From assembly GCF_051014685.1 (NCBI RefSeq), contig NW_027478389.1, positions 1,116,001-1,180,000 of the forward strand: a stretch of 64,000 nt of DNA, in the 5' to 3' direction. The position numbers and the translations under genes were made by a program. This DNA comes from Ptiloglossa arizonensis (taxonomy: Eukaryota > Arthropoda > Insecta > Hymenoptera > Colletidae). Shown here piece by piece: positions 25,520-37,855 of this stretch. Position 1 is the stretch's first letter. Every line of letters starts with the position of its first letter. The notes beneath the pieces were generated by a model, which ran no database searches, was not told where the DNA came from, and saw only the letters and a program-made list of their open reading frames with translations.

Positions 25520-27770
25520 AAGGAATGGTTGAGAAACCATCAAAATTTTCGCAAGTCTGATACTCGAAACCAACAACTGGAATGGCCTAGGGGAAAAGTA
25601 CACATACCGTCGTAATCGGGCGGGTTTCTGCTTTCAGATGCAATAGGAAATTCTCGAGTTCGTCAAACCGTTCGCGAGATATGGAAGTGTGAAAATAAGG
25701 AATGTTTGAGGAACCATCAAAATTTTCGCAAGTCTGATACTCGAAACCAATAACTACCAAGGCCTAGGGGAAAAATACACATACCGTTGTAATCGTGCGA
25801 CTTTCTGCTTTCACATGCAACAGGAATTTCTCGAGTTCGTCAATCCGTTCGCGGGATATGGGAGTTTGATGTTAAGGAATGGTTGAGAAACCATCAAAAT
25901 TTTCGCAATTCTGATGCTAGAAACCAATAACTACAATTGCCTATGGGAAAAATACACATACCGTTGTAATCGGGCGAGTTTCTGCTTTCCAATGCAACAG
26001 GAATTTTCGTCATTCCGTTCGCGAGATATGGGAGTTTGAAGTTATGGAATGCTTGAGAAACCATCAAAATTTTCGCAAGTCTGATACTCGAAACCAATAA
26101 CTACTATGGCCTAGGGCAAAAATACACGTACCGTTGTAATCGGGCGTGTTTCTACTTTCAGATGCAGCAGGAATTTCTCGAGTTCGTCATTCCGTTCGCG
26201 AGATATGGGAGTTTGAAGTTAAGGAATGGTTGAGAAACCATCAAATTTTCGCAAGTCTGATACTCGAAACCAATAACTACAAAGGCATAGGGGAAAAATG
26301 CACATACCTTTGTAATCGGGCGTATTTCCACTTTCAGATGCAACAGGAATTTCTCGAGTTCGTCATTCCGTTCGCGAGATATGGGAGTATGAAGTTAAGG
26401 AATGGTTGAGAAACCATCAAAATTTTCGCAATTCTGATGCTAGAAACCAATAACTACAATGGCCTAGGGGAAAAACACACATACCGTTGTAATCGGGCGA
26501 GCTTCTGCTTTCAGATGCAACAGGAATTTCTCGAGTTCGTCAATCCGTTCGCGAGATATGGGAGTTTGAAGTTAAGGAATGCTTGAGAAACCATCAAAAT
26601 TTTCGCAAGTCTGATACTCGCACCAATAACTACCAAGGCCTAGGGGAAAAATACACATACCGTTGTAATCGTGCGACTTTCTACTTTCACATGCAACAGG
26701 AATTTCTCGAGTTCGTCAATCCGCTCGCGTGATATGGGAGTTTGAAGTTAAGGAATGATTGAGAAACCTTTAAAATTTTCGCTGGTCTGATACTCGAAAC
26801 CAATAACTGGAATGGCCTAGGTCAAAAATACACGTACCGTTGTAATCGGGCGTGTTTCTGCTTTCAGATGCAAAAGGAAATTCTCGAGTTCGTCAATCCG
26901 TTCGCGAAATATGGGAGTTCGTATTTAAGGAATGGTTGAGAAACCATCAAAATTTTCGCAAGTCTGATACTCGAAACCAACAACTGGAATGGCCTAGGGG
27001 AAAAGTACACATACCGTTGTAATCGGGCGGGTTTCTGCTTTCAGATGCAATAGGAAATTCTCGAGTTCGTCAAACCGTTCGCGAGATATGGAAGTGTGAA
27101 AATAAGGAATGTTTGAGGAACCATCAAAATTTTCGCAAGTCTGATACTCGAAACCAATAACTACCAAGGCCTAGGGGAAAAATACACATACCGTTGTAAT
27201 CGTGCGACTTTCTACTTTCACATGCAACAGGAATTTCTCGAGTTCGTCAATCCGTTCGCGGGATATGGGAGTTTGAAGTTAAGGAATGGTTGAGAAACCA
27301 TCAAAATTTTCGCTGGTCTGATACTCGAAACCAATAACTGGAATGGCCTAGGGGAAAAGTACACACACCGTTGTAATCGGTCGAGTTTCTACTTTCAGAT
27401 ACAACAGGAACTTCTCGAGTTCGTGAATCCGTTCGCGAGATATGGGAGTTTGAAATTAAGGAATGGTTGAGAAACCATCAAAATTTTCGCAAGTCTGATA
27501 CTCGAAACCAATAACTACAAAGGCCTAGGGAGAAAACACACATACCTTTGTAATCGGGCGAGTTTCTGCTTTCAGATGCAATAGGAAATTCTCGAGTTCG
27601 TCATTCCGTTCGCGAGATATGGAAGTTTGAAATTAAGGAAAGGTTGAGAAACCATCAAAATTTTCGCAATTCTGATGCTAGAAACCAATAACTACAATGG
27701 CCTAGGGGAAAAATACACATACCGATGTAATCGGGCGAGTTTCTGCAGTCAGATGCAACAGGAATTTCTC
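25520..27770 (+). repeat. module R, upstream copy (about 2.25 kb)
   Basis: This segment matches about 37693-39943 at a constant offset of 12173 bp, with only a few differences (for example GGGCGTATTTCC near 26322 versus GGGCGAGTTTCC). It includes the monomer with a 7-bp deletion at 26002, which pairs with 38175. Most of it is found again at 41745-42880. At its right end the match stops inside conserved sequence. It is followed here by a different monomer than at 39963. Confidence 0.85.
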
Positions 27771-29031
27771 GAGTTCGTCAATCCGTTCGCGAGATATGGG
27801 AGTTTGAAGTTAAGGAATGGTTGAGAAACCTTCAAAATTTTCGCTGGTCTGATACTCGAAACCAATAACAGGAATGGCCTAGGGGAAAAGTACACACAAC
27901 ATTGTAATCGTGCGAGTTTCTACTTTCAGATGCAACAGGAATTTCTCGAGTTCGTCAATCCGTTCGCGAGGAGTGGGAGTTTGAAGTTAAGGATTGGTTG
28001 AGAAACTAACAAAATTTTCGCAAGTCTGATACTCGAAACAAATAACTACAAAGGCCTAGGTGAAAAACACACATATCTTTGTAATCGGGCGAGTTTCTAC
28101 TTTAAGATGCAACAGGAATTTCTCGAGTTCGTCAATCCGTTCGCGAGAAATGGGAGTTTGAAGTTAAGGAATGTTTGAGAAACTATCAAAATTTTCGCAA
28201 GTCTGATACTCGAAACCAATAACTACAATGGCCTAGGGGAAAAATACACACACCGTTGTAATCGGGCGAGTATCTGCTTTCAGATGCAACAGGAATTTCT
28301 CGATTTCGTCAATCCGTTCGCGAGATATGGGAGTTTGAAGTTAAGGAATGCTTGAGAAACCATCAAAATTTTCGCAAGTCTGATACTCGAAACCAATAAC
28401 TACCAAGGCCTAGGGGGGAAATACACCCACCATTGTAATTGTGCGAGTTTCTACTTTCAGACGCAATAGGAATTTCTCGAGTTCGTAATTCTGTTCGCGA
28501 GATATGGGAGTTTGAAGTTAAGGAATGGTTGAGGAACCATCAAAATTTTCGCAATTCTGATGCTAGAAACCAATAACTACAATTGCCTAGGTGAAAAATT
28601 CACATACCGTTGTAATCGGCCGAGTTTCTGCTTTCAGATGCAACAGGAATTTCTCGAGTTCGTCAATCCGTTCGCGAGAAATGGGAGTTTGAAGTTAAGG
28701 AATGGTTGAGAAACTATCAAAATTTTCGCAAGTCTGATACTCGAAACCAATAACTACAATGGCCTAGGGGAAAAATGCACACACCGTTGTAATCGGGCGA
28801 GCATCTGCTTTCAGATGCAACAGGAATTTCTCGATTTTGTCAATCCGTTCGCGAGATATGGGGGTTTGAAGTTAAGGAATGCTTGAGAAACCATCAAAAT
28901 TTTCGCAAGTCTGATACTCGAAACCAATAACTACCAAGGCCTAGGGGAAAAATACACATACCTTTGTAATCGGGCGGGTTTCCACTCTCAGATGCAACAG
29001 GAATTTCTCGAGTTCGTCAATCCGTTCGCGA

Positions 29032-29208
29032 GATATGGGAGTTTGAAGTTAAGGAATGGTTGAGAAACCATCAAAATTTTCGCAAGTCTGATACACGAAA
29101 CCAATAACTACAAAGGCCTAGGGGAAAAATGCACATACCTTTGTAATCGGGCGAGTTTCCACTTTCAGATGCAACAGGAACTTCTCGAGTTCGTCATTCC
29201 GTTCGCGA
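29032..29208 (+). repeat. exemplar satellite monomer (177 bp)
   Basis: One monomer written in the phase that starts at GATATGGGAG; the next begins exactly 177 bp later at 29209. In this phase the order is: GATATGG start, dyad at monomer positions 25-40, A4T4 at 42-49, TCTGATAC about 57-64, GGCCTAGG about 84-91, the CENP-B-box-like site at 105-121, CAGATGCAACAGG about 135-147, the XhoI-type palindrome CTCGAG about 153-158 and TCGCGA at the end. The most variable positions are the stretch after AATAACT (TACAAAGG, TACTATGG or GGAATGG), the base after TACC, and TTTCTACTTTC versus TTTCTGCTTTC. The phase is arbitrary; there is no natural start. Confidence 0.9.
29056..29080 (+). other. dyad symmetry beside an A4T4 tract, exemplar
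   Basis: ATGGTT, a GAGA loop and AACCAT form a perfect 6-bp inverted repeat, followed after one base by AAAATTTT. The pair recurs in most monomers of the window. Common variants (ATGCTTGAG, ATGGTTGATAAACC, ATGGTTGAGGAACC) weaken or alter one base. Dyads able to form small hairpins have been reported at centromeres that lack CENP-B boxes; a role here is inference. Confidence 0.6.
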
Positions 29209-29821
29209 GATATGGGAGTTTGAAGTTAAGGAATGGTTGAGAAACCATCAAGATTTTCGCAATTCTGATGCTAGAAACGAATAACTGGAATGGCCTAGGG
29301 GAAAAGTACACACACCATTGTATTCGGGCGAGTTTCTACTTTCAGATGCAACAGGAATTTCTCGAGTTCGTCAATCCGTTCGCGAGATATGGGAGTTTGA
29401 ACTTAAGGAATGGTTGAGGAACCATAAAAATTTTCGCAAGTCTGATACTCGAAACCAATAACTACAATGGCCTAGGGGAAAATGCACATACCTTTGTAAT
29501 CGGGCGAGTTTCTACTTTCAGATGCAACAGGAATTTCTCAAGTTCGTCAATCCGTTCACGAGATATGGGAGTTCGAAGTTAAGGAATGCTTGAGAAACCA
29601 TCAAAATTTTCGCCAGTCTGATACTCGAAACAGATAACTACTATTTTCTAGGGGAAAAATACACATACCGTTCTAATCGGGCGAGCTTCTGCTCTCATAT
29701 GCAATAGGAATTTCTCGAGTTGGTCAATCCGTTCGTGAGATATGGGAGTTTGAAGTTAAGGAATGGTTGAGAAACCATCAAAAGTTTCGCAAGTCTGATA
29801 CTCGAAACCAATAACTACAAA

Positions 29822-32820
29822 GGCCTACGTGAAAAACGCACATACCGTTGTAATCGGGCGAGTTTCTACTTTCAGATGCAACAGGAATTTCTCGAGTTCG
29901 TCAATCCGTTCGCGAGGAATGGGAGTTTGAAGTTAAGGATTGGTTGAGAAACTATCAAAATTTTCGCAAGTCTGATACTCGAAACAAATAACTACAAAGG
30001 CCTAGGTGAAAAACACACATATCTTTGTAATCGGGCGAGTTTCTACTTTAAGATGCAACAGGAATTTCTCGAGTTCGTCAATCCGTTCGCGAGAAATGGG
30101 AGTTTGAAGTTAAGGAATGGTTGAGAAACTATCAAAATTTTCGGAAGTCTGATACTCGAAACCAATAACTACAATGGCCTAGGGGAAAAATACACATACC
30201 GTTGTAATCGGGCGAGCTTCTCCTGTCAGATGCAACAGGAATTTCTCGAGTTCGTCAATCCGTTCGCGAGATATGGGAGTTTGAAGTTAAGGAATGCTTG
30301 AGAAACCATCAAAATTATCGCAAGTCTGAAACTCGAAACCAATAACAACAATGGCCTAGGGGAAAAATACACGTACCGTTGTAATCGGGCGAGTTTCTGC
30401 TTTCAGATGCAATAGGAAATTCTCGAGTTCGTCAATCCGTTCGCAAGATATGGGAGTTTGATGTTAAGGAATGGTTGAGAAACCATCAAAATTTTCGCAA
30501 TTCTGATGCTAGAAACCAATAACTACAATGGCCTATGGGAAAAATACACATACCGTTGTAATCGGGCGAGTTTCTGCTTTCCGATGCAACAGGAATTTTC
30601 GTCAATCCGTTCGTAAGATATGGGAGTTTGAAGTTATGGAATGCTTGAGAAACCATCAAATTTTCGCAAGTCTGATACTCGAAACCAATAACTACAAAGG
30701 CATAGGGGAAAAATGCACATACCTTTGTAATCGGGCGAGTTTCCACTTTCAGATGCAACAGGAATTTCTCGAGTTCGTCATTCCGTTCGCGAGATATGGG
30801 AGTATGAAGTTAAGGAATGGTTGAGAAACCATCAAAATTTTCGCAATTCTGATGCTAGAAACCAATAACTACAATGGCCTAGGGGAAAAATACACATACC
30901 GTTGTAATCGGGCGAGTTTCTGCTTTCAGATGCAACAGGAATTTCTCGAGTTCGTCAATCCGTTCGCGAGATATGGGAGTTTGAAGTTAAGGAATGCTTG
31001 AGAAACCATCAAAATTTTCGCAAGTCTGATACTCGCACAAATAACTACAAAGGCGTAGGGGAAAAATGGACATACCTTTGTAATCGGGCGAGTTTCCACT
31101 TTCAGATGCAACAGGAATTTCTCGAGTTCGACATTCCGTTCGCGAGATATGGGAGGTTGAAGTTAAGGAACGGATGAGAAACCATCAAAATTTTCGTAAT
31201 TCTGATACTAGAAACCAATAACTACTATGGCTTAGGGCAAAAATGCACATACCGTTGAAATCGGGCGGGTTTCTGCTTTCAGATGCAACAGGAATTTCTC
31301 GAGGTCGTCAATCCGTTCGCGAGATATGGGAGTTTGAAGTTATGGAATGCTTGAGAAACCATCAAAATTTTCGCAAGTCTGGTACTCGAAACCAATAACT
31401 ACTATGGCCTATGCAAAAATGCACATACCGTTGAAATCGGGCGAGTTTCTGCTTTCAGATGCAACAGGAATTTCTTGATTTCGTCAATCCGCCTCGCGTG
31501 ATATGGGAGTTTGAAGTTAAGGAATGATTGAGAAACCTTTAAAATTTTCGCTGGTCTGATACTCGAAACCAATAACTGGAATGGCCTAGGTCAAAAATAC
31601 ACGTACCGTTGTAATCGGGCGTGTTTCTGCTTTCAGATGCAATAGAAAATTCTCGAGTTCGTCAATCCGTTCGCGAAATATGGGAGGTTTTTTTAAGGAA
31701 TGGTTGAGAAACCATCAAAATTTTCGCAAGTCTGATACTCGAAACCAACAACTGGAATGGCCTAGGGGAAAAGTACACATACCGTCGTAATCGGGCGGGT
31801 TTCTCTGCTTTCAGATGCAATAGGAAATTCTCGAGTTCGTCAAACCGTTCGCGAGATATGGGAGTTTGAAGTTAAGGAATGGTTGAGAAACCATCAAGAT
31901 TTTCGCAATTCTGATGCTAGAAACGAATAACTGGAATGGCCTAGGGGAAAAGTACACACACCATTGTATTCGGGCGAGTTTCTACTTTCAGATGCAACAG
32001 GAATTTCTCGATTTCGTCAATCCGTTCGCGAGGAGTGGGAGTTTGAAGTTAAGGATTGGTTGAGAAACTATCAAAAGTTTCGCAAGTCTGATACTCGAAA
32101 CCAATAACTACAAAGGCCTACGTGAAAAACGCACATACCGTTGTAATCGGGCGAGTTTCTACTTTCAGATGCAACAGGAATTTCTCGAGTTCGTCAATCC
32201 GTTCGCGAGGAGTGGAGTTTGAAGTTAAGGATTGTTGAGAAACTAACAAAATTTTCGCAAGTCTGATACTCGAAACAAATAACTACAAAGGCCTAGGTGA
32301 AAAACACACATATCTTTGTAATCGGGCGAGTTTCTACTTTAAGATGCAACAGGAATTTCTCGAGTTCGTCAATCCGTTCGCGAGAAATGGGAGTTTGAAG
32401 TTAAGGAATGTTTGAGAAACTATCAAAATTTTCGCAAGTCTGATACTCGAAACCAATAACTACCAAGGCCTAGGGGGGAAATACACCCACCATTGTAATT
32501 GTGCGAGTTTCTACTTTCAGACGCAATAGGAATTTCTCGAGTTCGTAATTCTGTTCGCGAGATATGGGAGTTTGAAGTTAAGGAATGGTTGAGGAACCAT
32601 CAAAATTTTCGCAATTCTGATGCTAGAAACCAATAACTACAATTGCCTAGGTGAAAAATTCACATACCGTTGTAATCGGCCGAGTTTCTGCTTTCAGATG
32701 CAACAGGAATTTCTCGAGTTCGTCAATCCGTTCGCGAGAAATGGGAGTTTGAAGTTAAGGAATGGTTGAGAAACTATCAAAATTTTCGCAAGTCTGATAC
32801 TCGAAACCAATAACTACAAT
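29822..32820 (+). repeat. Block E, 17-monomer HOR, copy 1
   Basis: The sequence from GGCCTACGTGAAAAACGC at 29822 returns at 32821, exactly 2999 bp on (17 monomers minus 10 bases, of which 7 are the deletion in the monomer at 30594). This copy has five small indels that copies 2 and 3 lack: loss of G near 31408, an extra C near 31491, an extra TC near 31804, and loss of G near 32213 and 32233. They cancel out in length. It also has a few private substitutions near 30613 and 30871. Confidence 0.92.
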
Positions 32821-35819
32821 GGCCTACGTGAAAAACGCACATACCGTTGTAATCGGGCGAGTTTCTACTTTCAGATGCAACAGGAATTTCTCGAGTTCGT
32901 CAATCCGTTCGCGAGGAATGGGAGTTTGAAGTTAAGGATTGGTTGAGAAACTATCAAAATTTTCGCAAGTCTGATACTCGAAACAAATAACTACAAAGGC
33001 CTAGGTGAAAAACACACATATCTTTGTAATCGGGCGAGTTTCTACTTTAAGATGCAACAGGAATTTCTCGAGTTCGTCAATCCGTTCGCGAGAAATGGGA
33101 GTTTGAAGTTAAGGAATGGTTGAGAAACTATCAAAATTTTCGGAAGTCTGATACTCGAAACCAATAACTACAATGGCCTAGGGGAAAAATACACATACCG
33201 TTGTAATCGGGCGAGCTTCTCCTGTCAGATGCAACAGGAATTTCTCGAGTTCGTCAATCCGTTCGCGAGATATGGGAGTTTGAAGTTAAGGAATGCTTGA
33301 GAAACCATCAAAATTATCGCAAGTCTGAAACTCGAAACCAATAACAACAATGGCCTAGGGGAAAAATACACGTACCGTTGTAATCGGGCGAGTTTCTGCT
33401 TTCAGATGCAATAGGAAATTCTCGAGTTCGTCAATCCGTTCGCAAGATATGGGAGTTTGATGTTAAGGAATGGTTGAGAAACCATTAAAATTTTCGCAAT
33501 TCTGATGCTAGAAACCAATAACTACAATGGCCTATGGGAAAAATACACATACCGTTGTAATCGGGCGAGTTTCTGCTTTCCGATGCAACAGGAATTTTCG
33601 TCAATCCGTTCGTGAGATATGGGAGTTTGAAGTTATGGAATGCTTGAGAAACCATCAAATTTTCGCAAGTCTGATACTCGAAACCAATAACTACAAAGGC
33701 ATAGGGGAAAAATGCACATACCTTTGTAATCGGGCGAGTTTCCACTTTCAGATGCAACAGGAATTTCTCGAGTTCGTCATTCCGTTCGCGAGATATGGGA
33801 GTATGAAGTTAAGGAATGGTTGAGAAACCATCAAAATTTTCGCAATTCTGATGCTAGAAACCAATAACTACAATTGCCTAGGGGAAAAATACACATACCG
33901 TTGTAATCGGGCGAGTTTCTGCTTTCAGATGCAACAGGAATTTCTCGAGTTCGTCAATCCGTTCGCGAGATATGGGAGTTTGAAGTTAAGGAATGCTTGA
34001 GAAACCATCAAAATTTTCGCAAGTCTGATACTCGCACAAATAACTACAAAGGCGTAGAGGAAAAATGGACATACCTTTGTAATCGGGCGAGTTTCCACTT
34101 TCAGATGCAACAGGAATTTCTCGAGTTCGACATTCCGTTCGCGAGATATGGGAGGTTGAAGTTAAGGAACGGATGAGAAACCATCAAAATTTTCGTAATT
34201 CTGATACTAGAAACCAATAACTACTATGGCTTAGGGCAAAAATGCACATACCGTTGAAATCGGGCGGGTTTCTGCTTTCAGATGCAACAGGAATTTCTCG
34301 AGGTCGTCAATCCGTTCGCGAGATATGGGAGTTTGAAGTTATGGAATGCTTGAGAAACCATCAAAATTTTCGCAAGTCTGGTACTCGAAACCAATAACTA
34401 CTATGGCCTATGGCAAAAATGCACATACCGTTGAAATCGGGCGAGTTTCTGCTTTCAGATGCAACAGGAATTTCTTGATTTCGTCAATCCGCTCGCGTGA
34501 TATGGGAGTTTGAAGTTAAGGAATGATTGAGAAACCTTTAAAATTTTCGCTGGTCTGATACTCGAAACCAATAACTGGAATGGCCTAGGTCAAAAATACA
34601 CGTACCGTTGTAATCGGGCGTGTTTCTGCTTTCAGATGCAATAGAAAATTCTCGAGTTCGTCAATCCGTTCGCGAAATATGGGAGGTTTTTTTAAGGAAT
34701 GGTTGAGAAACCATCAAAATTTTCGCAAGTCTGATACTCGAAACCAACAACTGGAATGGCCTAGGGGAAAAGTACACATACCGTCGTAATCGGGCGGGTT
34801 TCTGCTTTCAGATGCAATAGGAAATTCTCGAGTTCGTCAAACCGTTCGCGAGATATGGGAGTTTGAAGTTAAGGAATGGTTGAGAAACCATCAAGATTTT
34901 CGCAATTCTGATGCTAGAAACGAATAACTGGAATGGCCTAGGGGAAAAGTACACACACCATTGTATTCGGGCGAGTTTCTACTTTCAGATGCAACAGGAA
35001 TTTCTCGATTTCGTCAATCCGTTCGCGAGGAGTGGGAGTTTGAAGTTAAGGATTGGTTGAGAAACTATCAAAAGTTTCGCAAGTCTGATACTCGAAACCA
35101 ATAACTACAAAGGCCTACGTGAAAAACGCACATACCGTTGTAATCGGGCGAGTTTCTACTTTCAGATGCAACAGGAATTTCTCGAGTTCGTCAATCCGTT
35201 CGCGAGGAGTGGGAGTTTGAAGTTAAGGATTGGTTGAGAAACTAACAAAATTTTCGCAAGTCTGATACTCGAAACAAATAACTACAAAGGCCTAGGTGAA
35301 AAACACACATATCTTTGTAATCGGGCGAGTTTCTACTTTAAGATGCAACAGGAATTTCTCGAGTTCGTCAATCCGTTCGCGAGAAATGGGAGTTTGAAGT
35401 TAAGGAATGTTTGAGAAACTATCAAAATTTTCGCAAGTCTGATACTCGAAACCAATAACTACCAAGGCCTAGGGGGGAAATACACCCACCATTGTAATTG
35501 TGCGAGTTTCTACTTTCAGACGCAATAGGAATTTCTCGAGTTCGTAATTCTGTTCGCGAGATATGGGAGTTTGAAGTTAAGGAATGGTTGAGGAACCATC
35601 AAAATTTTCGCAATTCTGATGCTAGAAACCAATAACTACAATTGCCTAGGTGAAAAATTCACATACCGTTGTAATCGGCCGAGTTTCTGCTTTCAGATGC
35701 AACAGGAATTTCTCGAGTTCGTCAATCCGTTCGCGAGAAATGGGAGTTTGAAGTTAAGGAATGGTTGAGAAACTATCAAAATTTTCGCAAGTCTGATACT
35801 CGAAACCAATAACTACAAT
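32821..35819 (+). repeat. Block E, 17-monomer HOR, copy 2
   Basis: A 2999-bp unit. It matches copy 3 (35820 onward) almost exactly as far as that copy goes. The unit has two modules. P (about 32912-34855) carries the 7-bp deletion monomer at 33593, the ACTCGCACAAATAAC variant near 34030 and the odd GGGAGGTTTTTTTAAGG segment at 34680. Q (about 34857-35910) carries CGAGGAGTGGG, TACACCCACC and AGACGCAATAGG. Confidence 0.92.
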
Positions 35820-37855
35820 GGCCTACGTGAAAAACGCACATACCGTTGTAATCGGGCGAGTTTCTACTTTCAGATGCAACAGGAATTTCTCGAGTTCGTC
35901 AATCCGTTCGCGAGGAATGGGAGTTTGAAGTTAAGGATTGGTTGAGAAACTATCAAAATTTTCGCAAGTCTGATACTCGAAACAAATAACTACAAAGGCC
36001 TAGGTGAAAAACACACATATCTTTGTAATCGGGCGAGTTTCTACTTTAAGATGCAACAGGAATTTCTCGAGTTCGTCAATCCGTTCGCGAGAAATGGGAG
36101 TTTGAAGTTAAGGAATGGTTGAGAAACTATCAAAATTTTCGGAAGTCTGATACTCGAAACCAATAACTACAATGGCCTAGGGGAAAAATACACATACCGT
36201 TGTAATCGGGCGAGCTTCTCCTGTCAGATGCAACAGGAATTTCTCGAGTTCGTCAATCCGTTCGCGAGATATGGGAGTTTGAAGTTAAGGAATGCTTGAG
36301 AAACCATCAAAATTATCGCAAGTCTGAAACTCGAAACCAATAACAACAATGGCCTAGGGGAAAAATACACGTACCGTTGTAATCGGGCGAGTTTCTGCTT
36401 TCAGATGCAATAGGAAATTCTCGAGTTCGTCAATCCGTTCGCAAGATATGGGAGTTTGATGTTAAGGAATGGTTGAGAAACCATTAAAATTTTCGCAATT
36501 CTGATGCTAGAAACCAATAACTACAATGGCCTATGGGAAAAATACACATACCGTTGTAATCGGGCGAGTTTCTGCTTTCCGATGCAACAGGAATTTTCGT
36601 CAATCCGTTCGTGAGATATGGGAGTTTGAAGTTATGGAATGCTTGAGAAACCATCAAATTTTCGCAAGTCTGATACTCGAAACCAATAACTACAAAGGCA
36701 TAGGGGAAAAATGCACATACCTTTGTAATCGGGCGAGTTTCCACTTTCAGATGCAACAGGAATTTCTCGAGTTCGTCATTCCGTTCGCGAGATATGGGAG
36801 TATGAAGTTAAGGAATGGTTGAGAAACCATCAAAATTTTCGCAATTCTGATGCTAGAAACCAATAACTACAATTGCCTAGGGGAAAAATACACATACCGT
36901 TGTAATCGGGCGAGTTTCTGCTTTCAGATGCAACAGGAATTTCTCGAGTTCGTCAATCCGTTCGCGAGATATGGGAGTTTGAAGTTAAGGAATGCTTGAG
37001 AAACCATCAAAATTTTCGCAAGTCTGATACTCGCACAAATAACTACAAAGGCGTAGAGGAAAAATGGACATACCTTTGTAATCGGGCGAGTTTCCACTTT
37101 CAGATGCAACAGGAATTTCTCGAGTTCGACATTCCGTTCGCGAGATATGGGAGGTTGAAGTTAAGGAACGGATGAGAAACCATCAAAATTTTCGTAATTC
37201 TGATACTAGAAACCAATAACTACTATGGCTTAGGGCAAAAATGCACATACCGTTGAAATCGGGCGGGTTTCTGCTTTCAGATGCAACAGGAATTTCTCGA
37301 GGTCGTCAATCCGTTCGCGAGATATGGGAGTTTGAAGTTATGGAATGCTTGAGAAACCATCAAAATTTTCGCAAGTCTGGTACTCGAAACCAATAACTAC
37401 TATGGCCTATGGCAAAAATGCACATACCGTTGAAATCGGGCGAGTTTCTGCTTTCAGATGCAACAGGAATTTCTTGATTTCGTCAATCCGCTCGCGTGAT
37501 ATGGGAGTTTGAAGTTAAGGAATGATTGAGAAACCTTTAAAATTTTCGCTGGTCTGATACTCGAAACCAATAACTGGAATGGCCTAGGTCAAAAATACAC
37601 GTACCGTTGTAATCGGGCGTGTTTCTGCTTTCAGATGCAATAGAAAATTCTCGAGTTCGTCAATCCGTTCGCGAAATATGGGAGGTTTTTTTAAGGAATG
37701 GTTGAGAAACCATCAAAATTTTCGCAAGTCTGATACTCGAAACCAACAACTGGAATGGCCTAGGGGAAAAGTACACATACCGTCGTAATCGGGCGGGTTT
37801 CTGCTTTCAGATGCAATAGGAAATTCTCGAGTTCGTCAAACCGTTCGCGAGATAT
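35820..37855 (+). repeat. Block E, 17-monomer HOR, copy 3 (partial)
   Basis: Repeats copy 2 at an offset of 2999 to about 37855. There copy 2 continues with GGGAGTTTGAAG and the ATCAAGATTTTC monomer, while this copy switches to GGAAGTGTGAAAATAAGG, the start of module R. The same bases from 35911 on also form the first part of the 4052-bp unit, so the E and F domains overlap here. Confidence 0.9.

Larger units (their letters stand above)
25018..29821 (+). repeat. Block D, mosaic of modules shared with E and F
   Basis: About 27 monomers with no regular unit of its own. Its left half matches the downstream part of the 4052-bp unit of block F. Part of its right half (about 27961-28720, with CGAGGAGTGGG, TACACCCACC and AGACGCAATAGG) matches the Q part of the 2999-bp unit of block E. 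A 701-bp offset repeat links about 25190-25470 with 25891-26170. The block holds the same variants as E and F in a different order. Confidence 0.82.

Noticed and set aside
29032..29208. tRNA-derived origin of the monomer (A-box-like TGGTTGAG and B-box-like GTTCGTCAATCC)
   Set aside because: The B-box likeness needs a 2-base insertion, the two sites are about 130 bp apart, and no cloverleaf or poly-A/SINE tail is present.
29032..29208. Identity with known 170-180 bp centromere satellites (human alpha satellite, Arabidopsis 178/180-bp repeat)
   Set aside because: None of the characteristic sequence of those families as I know them is seen; only the length is similar.
30486..30824. Overlapping 90- and 98-codon ORFs on opposite strands, conserved at 33485, 36484 and 40536
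   Set aside because: Their conservation is that of recently copied HOR units; both strands are open equally, and the 7-bp deletion inside merely shifts frames.
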